From an uncultured Pseudomonadota bacterium (GTDB lineage Bacteria; Pseudomonadota; Alphaproteobacteria; RF32; CAG-239), in assembly GCA_902788365.1 (NCBI GenBank), contig CADAJN010000012.1, forward strand, positions 1 through 55,837: a stretch of 55,837 nt of DNA. The letters are read 5' to 3'. The position numbers and the translations under genes are program-made. The notes under the pieces were generated by a model. It saw only the letters and a program-made list of their open reading frames with translations. It was not told where the DNA came from and searched no databases. Shown piece after piece: positions 28,377-36,070 of the stretch; position 1 is the stretch's first letter; every line of letters begins with the position of its first letter.

Positions 28377-28728
28377 TTATATTCCTTACTTATTCTGTCA
28401 TTACCTGACAGTTCTTTCCTGTCATTACCCGACAAGCGAAGCGCGATCGGGTAATCTCAGCAATTTTACACTTCAACACACTCTACATTTAGTTTGAATA
28501 AAACCTAAAGTCAAGACTCTGCTCAAAAGTTATAAACCTATATCAAAAAATCCTTTGAATTTTGCAAATATTACATATATGATGAAGCAAAAATAAAACT
28601 GTCATCTTTGCGCTCCGATACGCATAGCAATTCAGCGCGAAGTCAGATTTCGGCAAAAAATAAATTATTTACCGAATTTAAAGAATAGTTTTATAAAACT
28701 GGAAAAAAGTTTATTTGAGGAGGATTTA
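28377..28728. other. Divergent promoter region between secA and the parvulin gene
   Basis: No ORF. It contains a hairpin repeat (GTCATTACCCGACAAGCG and GATCGGGTAATCTC, 28423-28463), the promoter of the parvulin gene, and a long leader with a piece resembling the dispersed repeats (about 28600-28655). Confidence 0.6.
28555..28583 (+). promoter_or_regulatory. Sigma-70-like promoter of the parvulin gene
   Basis: TTGAAT, 17 bases, then TATGAT. The leader to the ATG is about 140 bases. Confidence 0.5.
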
Positions 28729-29625
28729 ATGCAAAAAAAATATCTGTTTGCCACAACCGCTGCAATCGTCGTATTGGTTGCCGGTGCGTGGACATATAAA
28801 GTTTATGCCGAGCGCAATAACGGCGTAGCGGCCATTGTCAACGGTGAGCAAATTACCGTAGCCGAAGTCAAAGCGGCTTATGAGCAAACCCCGCAGTTGG
28901 CCGCCCAAGGCGTTAAGTTTGAAGATTTTTACGGCCATGCGGTTGATGTTATGGTTAACAGCAAATTGGCATTACAGGCCGCCACAAAGGCCAATGTTCA
29001 GGCCACTCCGGAATATCAGGAACAGCTGGCAAATCTGCAAGATGAATTGGCTCGCCAAGTTTATATTGAACAGCAGGTTGAAGCCCGCGTTACGCCGGAA
29101 GACGTTAAAAAAGTTTATGACGAATATTTGCAAAGCTTCAAAGGCCAAAAAGAAATCAAAGCCAAACACATTTTGGTAGAAGATGAAGCTTTGGCCAAAG
29201 ACATCATTAAACAACTTGATAACAAATCGGCAACATTTGTGGATTTAGCCTTAAAATATTCCAAAGATCAGCCGGATTTGCCGTATTTCACCGCCGAAAT
29301 GATGGTGCCTGAATTTTCGGCAGCTGCTTTTGCCATGGAAAAAGGCACATATTCCAAAGAGCCGGTAAAGACCGAGTTCGGCTATCATGTTATTTTGATA
29401 GAAGACGTGCGCGAAACCAAACCGCTTACCTTGGAAGAAGTAGAACCGCAAATCAAAGCCAACTTGTCGCAACAGGTTGTGGAGCAAATCGTGCAAGAGT
29501 TAAACTCTAATGCCGAAGTTGAAAAGTTTGATTTGGAAGGCAAAAAAATAGAGGGTAATTTGGCACCGATTCCGGCCGCACCTCAAGCGCCTCAATCCGC
29601 CGAAAAAACACCGGCCGCCAAATAA
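28729..29625 (+). CDS. Periplasmic parvulin-type peptidyl-prolyl isomerase
   Basis: A 298-residue SurA/PrsA-like chaperone that helps exported proteins fold. An N-terminal hydrophobic segment (about 5-27) serves as signal or membrane anchor. A SurA-N-like helical region (about 35-130) precedes the parvulin rotamase domain (about 140-245) with KHILVEDEALA, DLALKYSKD and FGYHVILIEDV. An Ala/Pro-rich tail closes the protein. GAGGAGG eight bases before the ATG is a strong ribosome site. It is divergent from secA, consistent with a role in protein export. Whether it is secreted or anchored is not decided by the sequence. Confidence 0.88.
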   Translation: MQKKYLFATTAAIVVLVAGAWTYKVYAERNNGVAAIVNGEQITVAEVKAAYEQTPQLAAQGVKFEDFYGHAVDVMVNSKLALQAATKANVQATPEYQEQLANLQDELARQVYIEQQVEARVTPEDVKKVYDEYLQSFKGQKEIKAKHILVEDEALAKDIIKQLDNKSATFVDLALKYSKDQPDLPYFTAEMMVPEFSAAAFAMEKGTYSKEPVKTEFGYHVILIEDVRETKPLTLEEVEPQIKANLSQQVVEQIVQELNSNAEVEKFDLEGKKIEGNLAPIPAAPQAPQSAEKTPAAK

Positions 29626-30041
29626 TTCTTTCCTCTGTCATGCAGAGGAGCCGTAGGCGACGAAGGCATCCCCGCACTTTCCCTTCCCCTGTCATGCAGA
29701 GGAGCGTAGCGACGAAGGCATTTCCGCACTTTAGTGCGGTAAATGTGCTAATTATCGGACTTACGTCCGAAGATTGTTACGTCATGCTTCGCACTCCTCA
29801 CAATGACAAAGAGTATGTCATGCAGAGGAGCCATAGGCGACGAAGGCATCCCCGCACGCCAGTGCGGTAAAAAACAAAGTCCCTCTCGGTGCTTTACCTC
29901 GTCATTCTGAGCCGTTAGGCGAAGAATCCAATAACCATTTCGTCGCCGCACTTACACAGAGCAACCGAATTTTCAAACACTAAAAACCGCCGACCTTTAA
30001 GCCGACGGTTTTTTTGTTGTATGAGTATGCTTTTTAATTGA
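29626..30041. repeat. Intergenic repeat cluster (three copies)
   Basis: Three copies of the GTCATGCAGAGGAGCC family lie at 29637-29679, 29691-29741 and 29817-29870, each with the GACGAAGGCAT segment and two with the CCGCAC...GTGCGG end hairpin. A related GTCATTCTGAGCCGTTAGGC unit follows near 29900. No gene is supported; the ORFs seen here are repeat translations. Confidence 0.75.
29981..30015 (-). terminator. Terminator of the Skp-like gene pair
   Basis: On the minus strand AACCGTCGGC and GTCGGCGGTT form a 10-bp stem with two G-T pairs, followed by a T run. Confidence 0.75.
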
Positions 30042-30512
30042 TTATTTTTTCAATGACTTGGCCACATTTTCGGTAATATCTGTGCCGCCGAAAACCACAA
30101 TGCCTTTGGCAAACACATAATCATAGCCCGATTTTTTAGCTTCATCAGAAATTAACTTAGACAGTTCGGCATCAATGCTCTGCACTTTTTGCGCATATTC
30201 CGATTGCAAAGCCTGCTGACGTTGATTGAGTTCCTGTTGATATTTTTGGAACAAAGCCGCCTTAGTGTTTTGGTCGGTTTGTTGATTGATCTCGGCATTA
30301 GCGCTGTTAACCCATTGTTGCAAACCGACGAGTTGATTTTGTCTTTCTTGTCTTAAAGCCATTACGGATGGTGTTTGGCTCACCAGTCTTTGCACATCAA
30401 CAACGGCAATTTTAGATGTATCCATTGATGATTTTGTAGCAGAAGCCGAGCTGGTGCTTGTTTTAGCACTTGCTGTAGAAGTTGTTTCTTTTTTACCAGA
30501 TTTTTTTAACAT
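30042..30512 (-). CDS. Skp/OmpH-like protein without signal peptide (paralogue 2)
   Basis: A 156-residue protein whose residues 30-156 match OmpH/Skp: IAVVDVQRLVSQTPSVMALRQE, a long coiled coil (about 60-115) and a conserved end, YDYVFAKGIVVFGGTDIT. Skp holds outer-membrane proteins in the periplasm, yet here the N terminus is a Lys/Ser/Thr/Ala-rich tail without hydrophobic stretch, so the protein would stay in the cytoplasm unless exported otherwise. GGAAC precedes the ATG. It lies 23 bases after its paralogue at 30536-30934; long identical DNA stretches point to a recent tandem duplication. Confidence 0.8.
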   Translation of the reverse strand: MLKKSGKKETTSTASAKTSTSSASATKSSMDTSKIAVVDVQRLVSQTPSVMALRQERQNQLVGLQQWVNSANAEINQQTDQNTKAALFQKYQQELNQRQQALQSEYAQKVQSIDAELSKLISDEAKKSGYDYVFAKGIVVFGGTDITENVAKSLKK

Positions 30513-30535
30513 ATTAGTTCCTTTCCGTAGATAGC

Positions 30536-30934
30536 TTATTTTTTCATTGCTTCTGCAATTTTATCGGTAATATCTTCGCCGCCGTAAACGACAATACCTT
30601 TAGCAAAAACATATTCCAATTTTTCTTTTTTTGCCACATCGGCAATCAACTTAGAAAGTTCGGCATCAATGCTCTGCACTTTTTGCGCATATTCCGATTG
30701 CAAAGCTTGCTGACGTTGATTTAATTCCAACTGATATTGTTGCGTCATGCGATTGCGGTTAGCTTGATTAAGTTCTTGTGCAATCTGCGCATTAACGGCG
30801 TTAATCCATTGTTGCAGAGCCACATTTTGATTTTGTGTTTCTTGTCTTAAAGCCATAACAGACGGTGTCTGATTGACTAATTTTTGAATATCTACAATAC
30901 CGATTTTCGGTGCTGCTTTTTGTTCGCTTGCCAT
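30536..30934 (-). CDS. Skp/OmpH-like protein without signal peptide (paralogue 1)
   Basis: A 132-residue OmpH/Skp-like protein: IGIVDIQKLVNQTPSVMALRQE, a coiled-coil stretch (about 40-95) and YVFAKGIVVYGGEDITDKIA at the end. No signal peptide precedes the domain; only the short MASEQKAAPK does. Part of its central coiled coil is identical to its neighbour's (ELNQRQQALQSEYAQKVQSI in both). GGAG eight bases ahead of the ATG supports the start. Cytoplasmic location, if real, would make a different role from Skp likely. Confidence 0.8.
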   Translation of the reverse strand: MASEQKAAPKIGIVDIQKLVNQTPSVMALRQETQNQNVALQQWINAVNAQIAQELNQANRNRMTQQYQLELNQRQQALQSEYAQKVQSIDAELSKLIADVAKKEKLEYVFAKGIVVYGGEDITDKIAEAMKK

Positions 30935-31583
30935 AGTAAAATCTCCATTGTTTATAAATTATCTTTGTTGATATTAATACGTTCTATACCGTATCTGAAA
31001 AGAGTTAATAAAATATAAATTTTTTATACTTATGCGACATTTTCTTTTGCTAACCACTCATCGCACTTTTTTCCTTGTCATGCAGAGGAGCCGTAGGCGA
31101 CGAAGTCTTCCCGCACTTTCTCTTTCCTTGTCATGCAGAGGAGCCTTGAAAAGGCGACGAAGGCATCCCCGCACGCCAGTGCGGTAATATATAAACTATA
31201 AACAGTCATGCCTCCGCGCTTTGCGCGGTCAAGGCATTTACAAATTCTTATAATAAAAAAGTGGTATAATCAAACATCCCTGTCATGCAGAGGTAAAACC
31301 GAAGAATCCAGTAAAAAATAATGTCATCCTCGCACTCCTTTAATAATGTCATCCCCGCACTTTCTCTTTCCTTGTCATGCAGAGGAGCCGTAGGCGACGA
31401 AGGCATCCCCGCACTTTAGTGCGGTAATATATAAACAAGTCATGCCTCCGCGCTTTGCGCGGATAAGGCATCAGAAGCTTCGCTGCTGCTTACGCAGTGC
31501 AAATTATTTTTATTATCAATTTCATTCAAAAAAAATATCCCACGGTTTTAACCACGGGATAACTTAAAGACAGTCTTTTATTA
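30935..31583. repeat. Intergenic repeat cluster (three copies plus companions)
   Basis: Copies of the GTCATGCAGAGGAGCC family lie at 31077-31116, 31130-31187 and 31374-31427. A companion unit, GTCATGCCTCCGCGC plus the hairpin CCGCGCTTTGCGCGG, occurs at 31207-31239 and 31438-31470, and TTCGCTGCTGCTTACGCAG follows the second. No gene is supported. Confidence 0.75.
31531..31560 (-). terminator. Terminator of the second pilin-like gene
   Basis: On the minus strand ATCCCGTGGTT and AACCGTGGGAT form an 11-bp stem with two G-T pairs, followed by eight T. Confidence 0.85.
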
Positions 31584-32372
31584 TTATTTCTTCTTCTGAT
31601 TCTGATACAGCCGAAAACGCTTATCAATTTTTTTCTCATCCTGATTATGCACATAAGGCTTATTATAAAACTTAAGCGCAATCGTGCAATCGCTGATAAA
31701 ACACTTGCATTGTTTAAAGGCCTCTTTTCCGTTCAGCGGCGTTTTAAACACCTTGCCTTCATCAATGGTGGTCAAAGTATTGATGTCTTTTTCGTCCTGA
31801 TTATCAGCCAACACATAATTAGCTAAGTTATAAGTGCCGTTATCGGGATTTTTTGGCGAACGAAACGACGGTTCAATCCCCATAAAGTTCGGATATTGCG
31901 CCGCCCAATCCACTTGCGCCAGTTGCATACATTCATAACGGTTTAAGTTGGTCAGCACCAACAAATATGCCGTCACACCGCTGTAAACCTCATGATAATG
32001 CTTTTGTTTGTCATAAAGCGCAAAATACAAAGTCCGCTCTTTTTTGTTATAGACCGCCTCATCAATAATAAATTCGCCGTTAAACGGATTAGAGATATGC
32101 AATGAGCCTTCTTTTTTAAATGTTGACATATCATAAGGCAGAGCGGTCATAGCCACCATGTTTGTGTTCAAATTTTTATATTTATCTTTGCCGAAAGATT
32201 TATCAATTCCTTGCGTAATTGTTGTAATATCGCGCATGGCTGTTTGCAATTTTTCGCGTTCAAAATGACCAAAATATAAGAAATACAAACCAACCAAAAC
32301 GTTGGCGCCGACAAATAAAAACCCAAAATACTTGGCTAAATCAATTTCGCTTGCAGAACTATCTCTTTTCAT
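31584..32372 (-). CDS. Pilin-like membrane protein with CxC motif
   Basis: A 262-residue protein with one N-terminal membrane helix (about 15-33, FGFLFVGANVLVGLYFLYF) and an outer part. After the helix come MRDITTITQGIDKSF and SNPFNGEFIIDEAVYN, echoing PilS-type pilins, then LTNLNRYECMQLAQVDW. The C terminus has CKCFISDCTIALKFYNKPY, matching the CACAGGRFCSFALQYMIY of the gene at 24813-25688 in Cys spacing. TTTAGGATATTACG precedes the ATG. It may be a pilin or another surface protein; the shared motif is what I see, the function is inference. Confidence 0.6.
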   Translation of the reverse strand: MKRDSSASEIDLAKYFGFLFVGANVLVGLYFLYFGHFEREKLQTAMRDITTITQGIDKSFGKDKYKNLNTNMVAMTALPYDMSTFKKEGSLHISNPFNGEFIIDEAVYNKKERTLYFALYDKQKHYHEVYSGVTAYLLVLTNLNRYECMQLAQVDWAAQYPNFMGIEPSFRSPKNPDNGTYNLANYVLADNQDEKDINTLTTIDEGKVFKTPLNGKEAFKQCKCFISDCTIALKFYNKPYVHNQDEKKIDKRFRLYQNQKKK

Positions 32373-32468
32373 CGTAATATCCTAAAGTTCCATACTGCTC
32401 AAGTCTAGTATATTTTATAAATAGCTGTCAAGCACTTTATTATATATATGCCTATTTGCAATAATTGG

Positions 32469-33122
32469 TCAGTATTGACGAATAATGCCCGACAAAACCC
32501 CCTGCACTTTAACCCTGTCAGCCGAAAGCACGCGCGTTTCATAGTCCTTATTGCACGGAATAAGCCGCACCATATCCCTATCTTTTTTCAAAATCTTAAG
32601 CGTTGCCTCCTGATTATCCACCAACGCCACCACAATTTTGCCGTTATCAGCTTGATTTTGTTTGCGAATAATGGCGGTGTCTCCGTCCATGATACCGGCC
32701 TCAATCATTGAGTCGCCCTCAATTTTAAGCGCATAAAATTGCCCCAGCGCCACCATTTCAAACGGCACCTGAATGGTTTCGGTTTCATTGGCTATTGCTT
32801 CAATCGGCGTGCCGGCGGCAATTTTTCCGTAAAGCGGTATAACGGCCGAACTGTTTTTAAGTGCTTGTTCGCGCTTTTTTTCTTCATCAATAACCGCTTG
32901 CGGTTTAAATCGCGGCATACGAATAACTTCCAGCGCCCGCGCCTTATGCGGCAACCGGCGGATAAAATTGCGCTCTTCCAAAGAGCTGATAAGTGCGTGT
33001 ATTCCCGATTTAGACTTCAGTCCGATGGCCTCTTTCATTTCATCAAACGACGGACACTGTCCTTTTTCTTTGTTAATTTTGTTAATAAACACCAGCAGAT
33101 TATATTGTTTTTCCGTCAGCAT
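32469..33122 (-). CDS. lexA: SOS repressor LexA
   Basis: A 217-residue repressor. An N-terminal winged helix-turn-helix (about 1-65, with CPSFDEMKEAIGLKSKSGIHALI) is followed by a linker and a peptidase domain. The cleavage site Ala-Gly lies in KIAAGTPIE; the catalytic Ser is in GDSMIEAG and the Lys in EATLKIL. DNA damage triggers self-cleavage and frees SOS genes. I chose the ATG at 33122 because AAGGAG stands six bases upstream of it; the ATG two codons earlier is too close to that site. The SOS box at 33166-33180 overlaps its own promoter, so it represses itself. Confidence 0.97.
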   Translation of the reverse strand: MLTEKQYNLLVFINKINKEKGQCPSFDEMKEAIGLKSKSGIHALISSLEERNFIRRLPHKARALEVIRMPRFKPQAVIDEEKKREQALKNSSAVIPLYGKIAAGTPIEAIANETETIQVPFEMVALGQFYALKIEGDSMIEAGIMDGDTAIIRKQNQADNGKIVVALVDNQEATLKILKKDRDMVRLIPCNKDYETRVLSADRVKVQGVLSGIIRQY

Positions 33123-33165
33123 AAGCATCTCCTTACAGTCGGCACAGGCCTTATCATAAAAATTT

Positions 33166-33180
33166 GTTCTATATTAGTTC
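33166..33180 (-). promoter_or_regulatory. SOS box (LexA operator)
   Basis: GTTC-TATATTA-GTTC, a perfect alphaproteobacterial GTTC-N7-GTTC box. Its middle seven bases cover the -10 element of the lexA promoter. Confidence 0.93.
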
Positions 33181-33199
33181 TGCCTTTTCCCCTTGTCAA
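33171..33199 (-). promoter_or_regulatory. Promoter of lexA
   Basis: On the minus strand TTGACA, 17 bases, then TAATAT. The -10 lies within the SOS box, so bound LexA would block RNA polymerase. Confidence 0.85.
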
Positions 33200-33201
33200 G
33201 C

Positions 33202-33322
33202 AAAAACCTCGTCTAGCTGGTGCTTACTTGTAATTTTTTTCCTTGCGTAGCATTATCTACGCGGCGTCTAAAAATTACGGCGTAATCACGCACGCTATCC
33301 ACGCACGCTATCCGAGGTTTTA
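33202..33322 (+). repeat. Hairpin repeat H1
   Basis: Outer ends AAAAACCTCG and CGAGGTTTT; an inner arm with an A/T-rich stem and apex GCGTAG...CTACGC. Member of the stem-covarying family; see H3 and H6 for the clearest copies. Confidence 0.6.
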
Positions 33323-33343
33323 ACCTTGAACGAACAGGCATAA

Positions 33344-33452
33344 TTACTTGCAATTTTTCGCTTATGTAGCTCTATCTACACTGCGTGAGAAAACTTTCTT
33401 CGCACTGCGTAAGCAGCGCCGAAGGCTCTTTAAGCTCATTATCCGAGGTTTT
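33344..33452 (+). repeat. Hairpin repeat H2 (decayed)
   Basis: It has the conserved apex TTATGTAGCTCTATCTACAC and the CGAGGTTTTT end, while the stem is imperfect. It follows H1 head to tail. Confidence 0.55.
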
Positions 33453-33828
33453 TAAAAAAATGACCTGTCATGCTGAGGAGCCTTTAGGCGACGTGAGCAT
33501 CTCCGCACATCGTGCGGTAAAAAATAATCTGTCATGCCTCCGCGCTCTTTATTTAAAATGTCATCCTCGCGAAGGCGAGGATCTCGGCAAATTTATAATG
33601 TCATTCCTCGCACTTTCTTTTTTTATAATGTCATCGCTCGCTTTGCCGTAAGGCAAACGCGTCAAGCGATCTTCCGCTTTTATCTTTCCCTTGTATTACA
33701 ATGACGTGCACCAGCACCCAATAATGTCATCCTCGTCCTCTTTTTAATCTGTCATTACCCACTCAGGCAGGTAATCTCGGCTATATAAAATCCTCCTTAA
33801 AAACCGACCTCGTTAAAAGCGTTTACAG

Positions 33829-33856
33829 TTGACTCTTTTGCAAAAAATGATATTTT
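33829..33856 (+). promoter_or_regulatory. Sigma-70-like promoter of mnmE
   Basis: TTGACT, 16 bases, then TATTTT, about 75 bases ahead of the ATG. Confidence 0.55.
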
Positions 33857-33933
33857 ACTCATAAAAAATGAAACAGTGCTCAGACGGCCAAAAAAACGAC
33901 CTTTATTTGAGCGGATATTTTTGGAACGAAAAA

Positions 33934-35283
33934 ATGGATAACAAAACAATATATGCGTTGTCAACCGTGTTCGGCAAATCCGGTGTGGCGCTGATTCGCA
34001 TTTCCGGCACTCAGGCTATGCAGGTTTTTGCGCACCTGACCGATTTACCGCCGTCAAAGGTCATTGACCGCAAAATGCACTATCTACCGCTTTACAATGA
34101 CGTGGCAACGCCAAACCGCCAAATGCTTGACCGTTGTATGTTGGTGGCCTTTCGTGCGCCGCATTCGTTTACCGGCGAAGACACGGTTGAAATCAACTGC
34201 CATGGCTCTAAAGCGGTTATACACAGCATTATTGACACGCTGTCGCAGTTGCCGGATTTTCGCTTGGCCGAACCCGGCGAATTTTCGCGCCGCGCATTTT
34301 ATAACGGTAAATTGGATTTAACTGCCGCTGACGGTTTGGCCGACTTGATTGATGCTGAAACCGCTTTGCAGCAAAAAGTTGCTTTGCAGCAAATGTCCGG
34401 AACACTGTTCAGCCTGTATGATGAATGGCGAAACAGCCTTGTATCAATGCTTTCGCATATAGAGGCTTATATTGATTTTCCTGATGAGGATATTCCTGAA
34501 AACACCGTTCAAGAAATGGAAAACACTGTTTTTAAAATAAAACAAGCCATTAAAAAGCACCTTGCCGATAATAAAATAGAAGAACGATTGCGCGATGGTT
34601 TTCGGGTTGTCATTGCCGGTCCGACCAATGCCGGCAAGTCCAGCTTGATTAACGCTATCACCAAGCGCAATGTGGCGATTGTGTCGGATATTGCCGGCAC
34701 CACGCGCGATGTTATTGAATCGTATGTTGATTTAAACGGTCTGCCGATTATTTTTTCCGATACAGCCGGTTTGCGTGATTCGGATGATGCCATAGAGAAA
34801 ATCGGCATTCGCTTGGCACAAGAAAAAATTGCCGCCGCCGATTTTAAGTTGTTTTTGTTTGACGCAAGCGCTGATTCGCCGCAAATTTTCGCACCATATT
34901 TAGAATCTGAAAACAACTATTTACTGGTGGCCAATAAAAGTGATAAATTAACTCCGGCCGAGCGTCAAGCCCTAATAGAACAGGGTTGCGTTCTGATTTC
35001 GGCCAAACAGGGCGAAAACATAACCGTTGTTACCGACAAAGTGGCGGCCTATTTCAACAATATGTTGGCGCAGGCACCTTCGGCTATCATCACACGCCAA
35101 CGCTATCGTGAAGCGTTGTCAGAGTGCATAGAAAATCTTGAGCGCTTTGATTTAAATAAAGAAATAGAGCTTGCGGCTGAGGACATTCGCTTGGCCTGTC
35201 GCGCTATCGGCAAAATTACCGGTCGGGTTGAAGTAGATGAAATTTTGGATAAGATATTTTCGTCTTTTTGCATCGGTAAATAA
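33934..35283 (+). CDS. mnmE: tRNA modification GTPase MnmE
   Basis: A 449-residue GTPase that, with MnmG, adds the carboxymethylaminomethyl group to U34 of certain tRNAs. The N-terminal folate-binding domain begins IYALSTVFGKSGVALIRISG; the central helical domain is interrupted by the G domain with GPTNAGKSSLIN (G1), DTAGLRDS (G3) and NKSD (G4); the C terminus is FCIGK, with the Cys needed for activity. Length fits the family. I chose the ATG at 33934 since the homologous start is here; the frame extends 22 codons further up without similarity. The ribosome site is weak (GGAACG). Confidence 0.97.
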   Translation: MDNKTIYALSTVFGKSGVALIRISGTQAMQVFAHLTDLPPSKVIDRKMHYLPLYNDVATPNRQMLDRCMLVAFRAPHSFTGEDTVEINCHGSKAVIHSIIDTLSQLPDFRLAEPGEFSRRAFYNGKLDLTAADGLADLIDAETALQQKVALQQMSGTLFSLYDEWRNSLVSMLSHIEAYIDFPDEDIPENTVQEMENTVFKIKQAIKKHLADNKIEERLRDGFRVVIAGPTNAGKSSLINAITKRNVAIVSDIAGTTRDVIESYVDLNGLPIIFSDTAGLRDSDDAIEKIGIRLAQEKIAAADFKLFLFDASADSPQIFAPYLESENNYLLVANKSDKLTPAERQALIEQGCVLISAKQGENITVVTDKVAAYFNNMLAQAPSAIITRQRYREALSECIENLERFDLNKEIELAAEDIRLACRAIGKITGRVEVDEILDKIFSSFCIGK

Positions 35284-35286
35284 CAA

Positions 35287-35393
35287 AAACCCGTTTTTAA
35301 TAGTCATCTACTTGAACATCTTCTTGCTTATGTAGTTTTATCTACACCGCGCAAGAAGATGTTCTTCGTATCTGACTCATTAAAAATGGGTTT
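35287..35393 (+). repeat. Hairpin repeat H3
   Basis: An outer stem AAACCC/GGGTTT, continued with AT-rich bases, begins four bases after the mnmE stop. The inner stem GAACATCTTCTTGC (35314-35327) pairs perfectly with 35351-35364; the apex is TTATGTAGTTTTATCTACACC. Its place suggests that it ends mnmE transcription. Confidence 0.8.
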
Positions 35394-35397
35394 AGGC

Positions 35398-35481
35398 TTG
35401 AACAGGCGCTTTGCTTATGTAGCATTTTCTACACCGTGTGAGAAAACTTTCTTCGTATTAAGCTCTTTATCCGAGGTTTTA
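35398..35481 (+). repeat. Hairpin repeat H4 (decayed stem)
   Basis: Starts CTTGAACAGGCGC and has the apex GCTTATGTAG...CTACACCG and the end ATCCGAGGTTTT. The stem no longer pairs well. Confidence 0.55.
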
Positions 35482-35816
35482 AAAATAACCTGTCATGCTG
35501 AGGAGCCGTTTCCTTCCTCTTGTCATGCAGAGGAGTGTTTGTAAAACACGACGAAGGCATCTCCGCACTTTAGTGCGGTATTATATATAAACTATAAACA
35601 GTCATGCCTCCGCGCTTTGCGCGGTCAAAGCATCAGAAGCTTCGCTGCTGCTTACGCAGTGCAAATTCTTATAATACAACCAAACCGTTGTTTTTTCATC
35701 GCAACGAATGTTTTTTTGCCTGATTTGTATCTTATTCTATATATATAAAAGCACTGCAACTGCTAAACGAATCGCTGTATTTAAAATTTTTCGTCGTCGG
35801 TTTTTGTTCTTCAACT

Positions 35817-36000
35817 TGAATCAGCTTCTCAATTTTACCGATTCAAACTATTGAGTTGACTCAGTAAAATACTCAAAACGGTGTATTTAAATTTTTTGCT
35901 TTAATGTCGTAAATTTGTGTTTGAATCAAAATCTCAACATCTCCGATTCAAGCCTTTGAATTGACTCAATAAAACCTCAAAACAGTGTATTTAAATGCGC
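35817..36000. repeat. Two tandem AT-rich units ahead of mnmG
   Basis: Units at 35817-35899 and 35930-36000 share, in the same order, TTGAATCA, CGATTCAA, TTGACTCA and CTCAAAAC followed by GTGTATTTAAAT. They could be binding sites of a replication or partition protein. Confidence 0.65.
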
Positions 36001-36070
36001 CGAGAAAGGCAATTTGCTTGCAATTTTAAAATAAATGTGCTTAATTAGCCCTAATTTAAATGAGGCAAAA

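Larger units (their letters stand above)
33123..33933. other. Divergent region lexA / mnmE, rich in repeats
   Basis: No ORF is supported. It holds the lexA promoter and SOS box, two hairpin repeats of the stem-covarying family (33202-33322, 33344-33452), a GTCATGCTGAGGAGCC copy (33467-33520), a GTCATCCTCGCGAAGGCGAGGAT hairpin (33559-33582), a GTCATTACCCACTCAGGCAGG unit (about 33751) and the mnmE promoter. Confidence 0.7.
35284..36070. other. AT-rich, repeat-rich region ahead of mnmG (possible origin region)
   Basis: No ORF is supported. It contains hairpin repeats H3 and H4, a GTCATGCAGAGGAG copy (35522-35580), its companion (35601-35632) and two tandem AT-rich units (35817-35899 and 35930-36000) sharing TTGAATC, CGATTCAA, TTGACTCA and GTGTATTTAAAT. 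No perfect DnaA box (TTATCCACA) is seen; the TTATCTACA present belongs to the hairpin apex. Confidence 0.65.

Noticed and set aside
29637..31427. Possible CRISPR array from the repeated GTCATGCAGAGGAGCC units
   Set aside because: Copies are irregularly spaced, differ in length, occur in many gaps and lack equal-sized spacers and cas genes.
35341..35350. TTATCTACA as a DnaA box in the candidate origin
   Set aside because: It is part of the conserved hairpin apex found at other repeat copies far from here, so it is not specific to this region.
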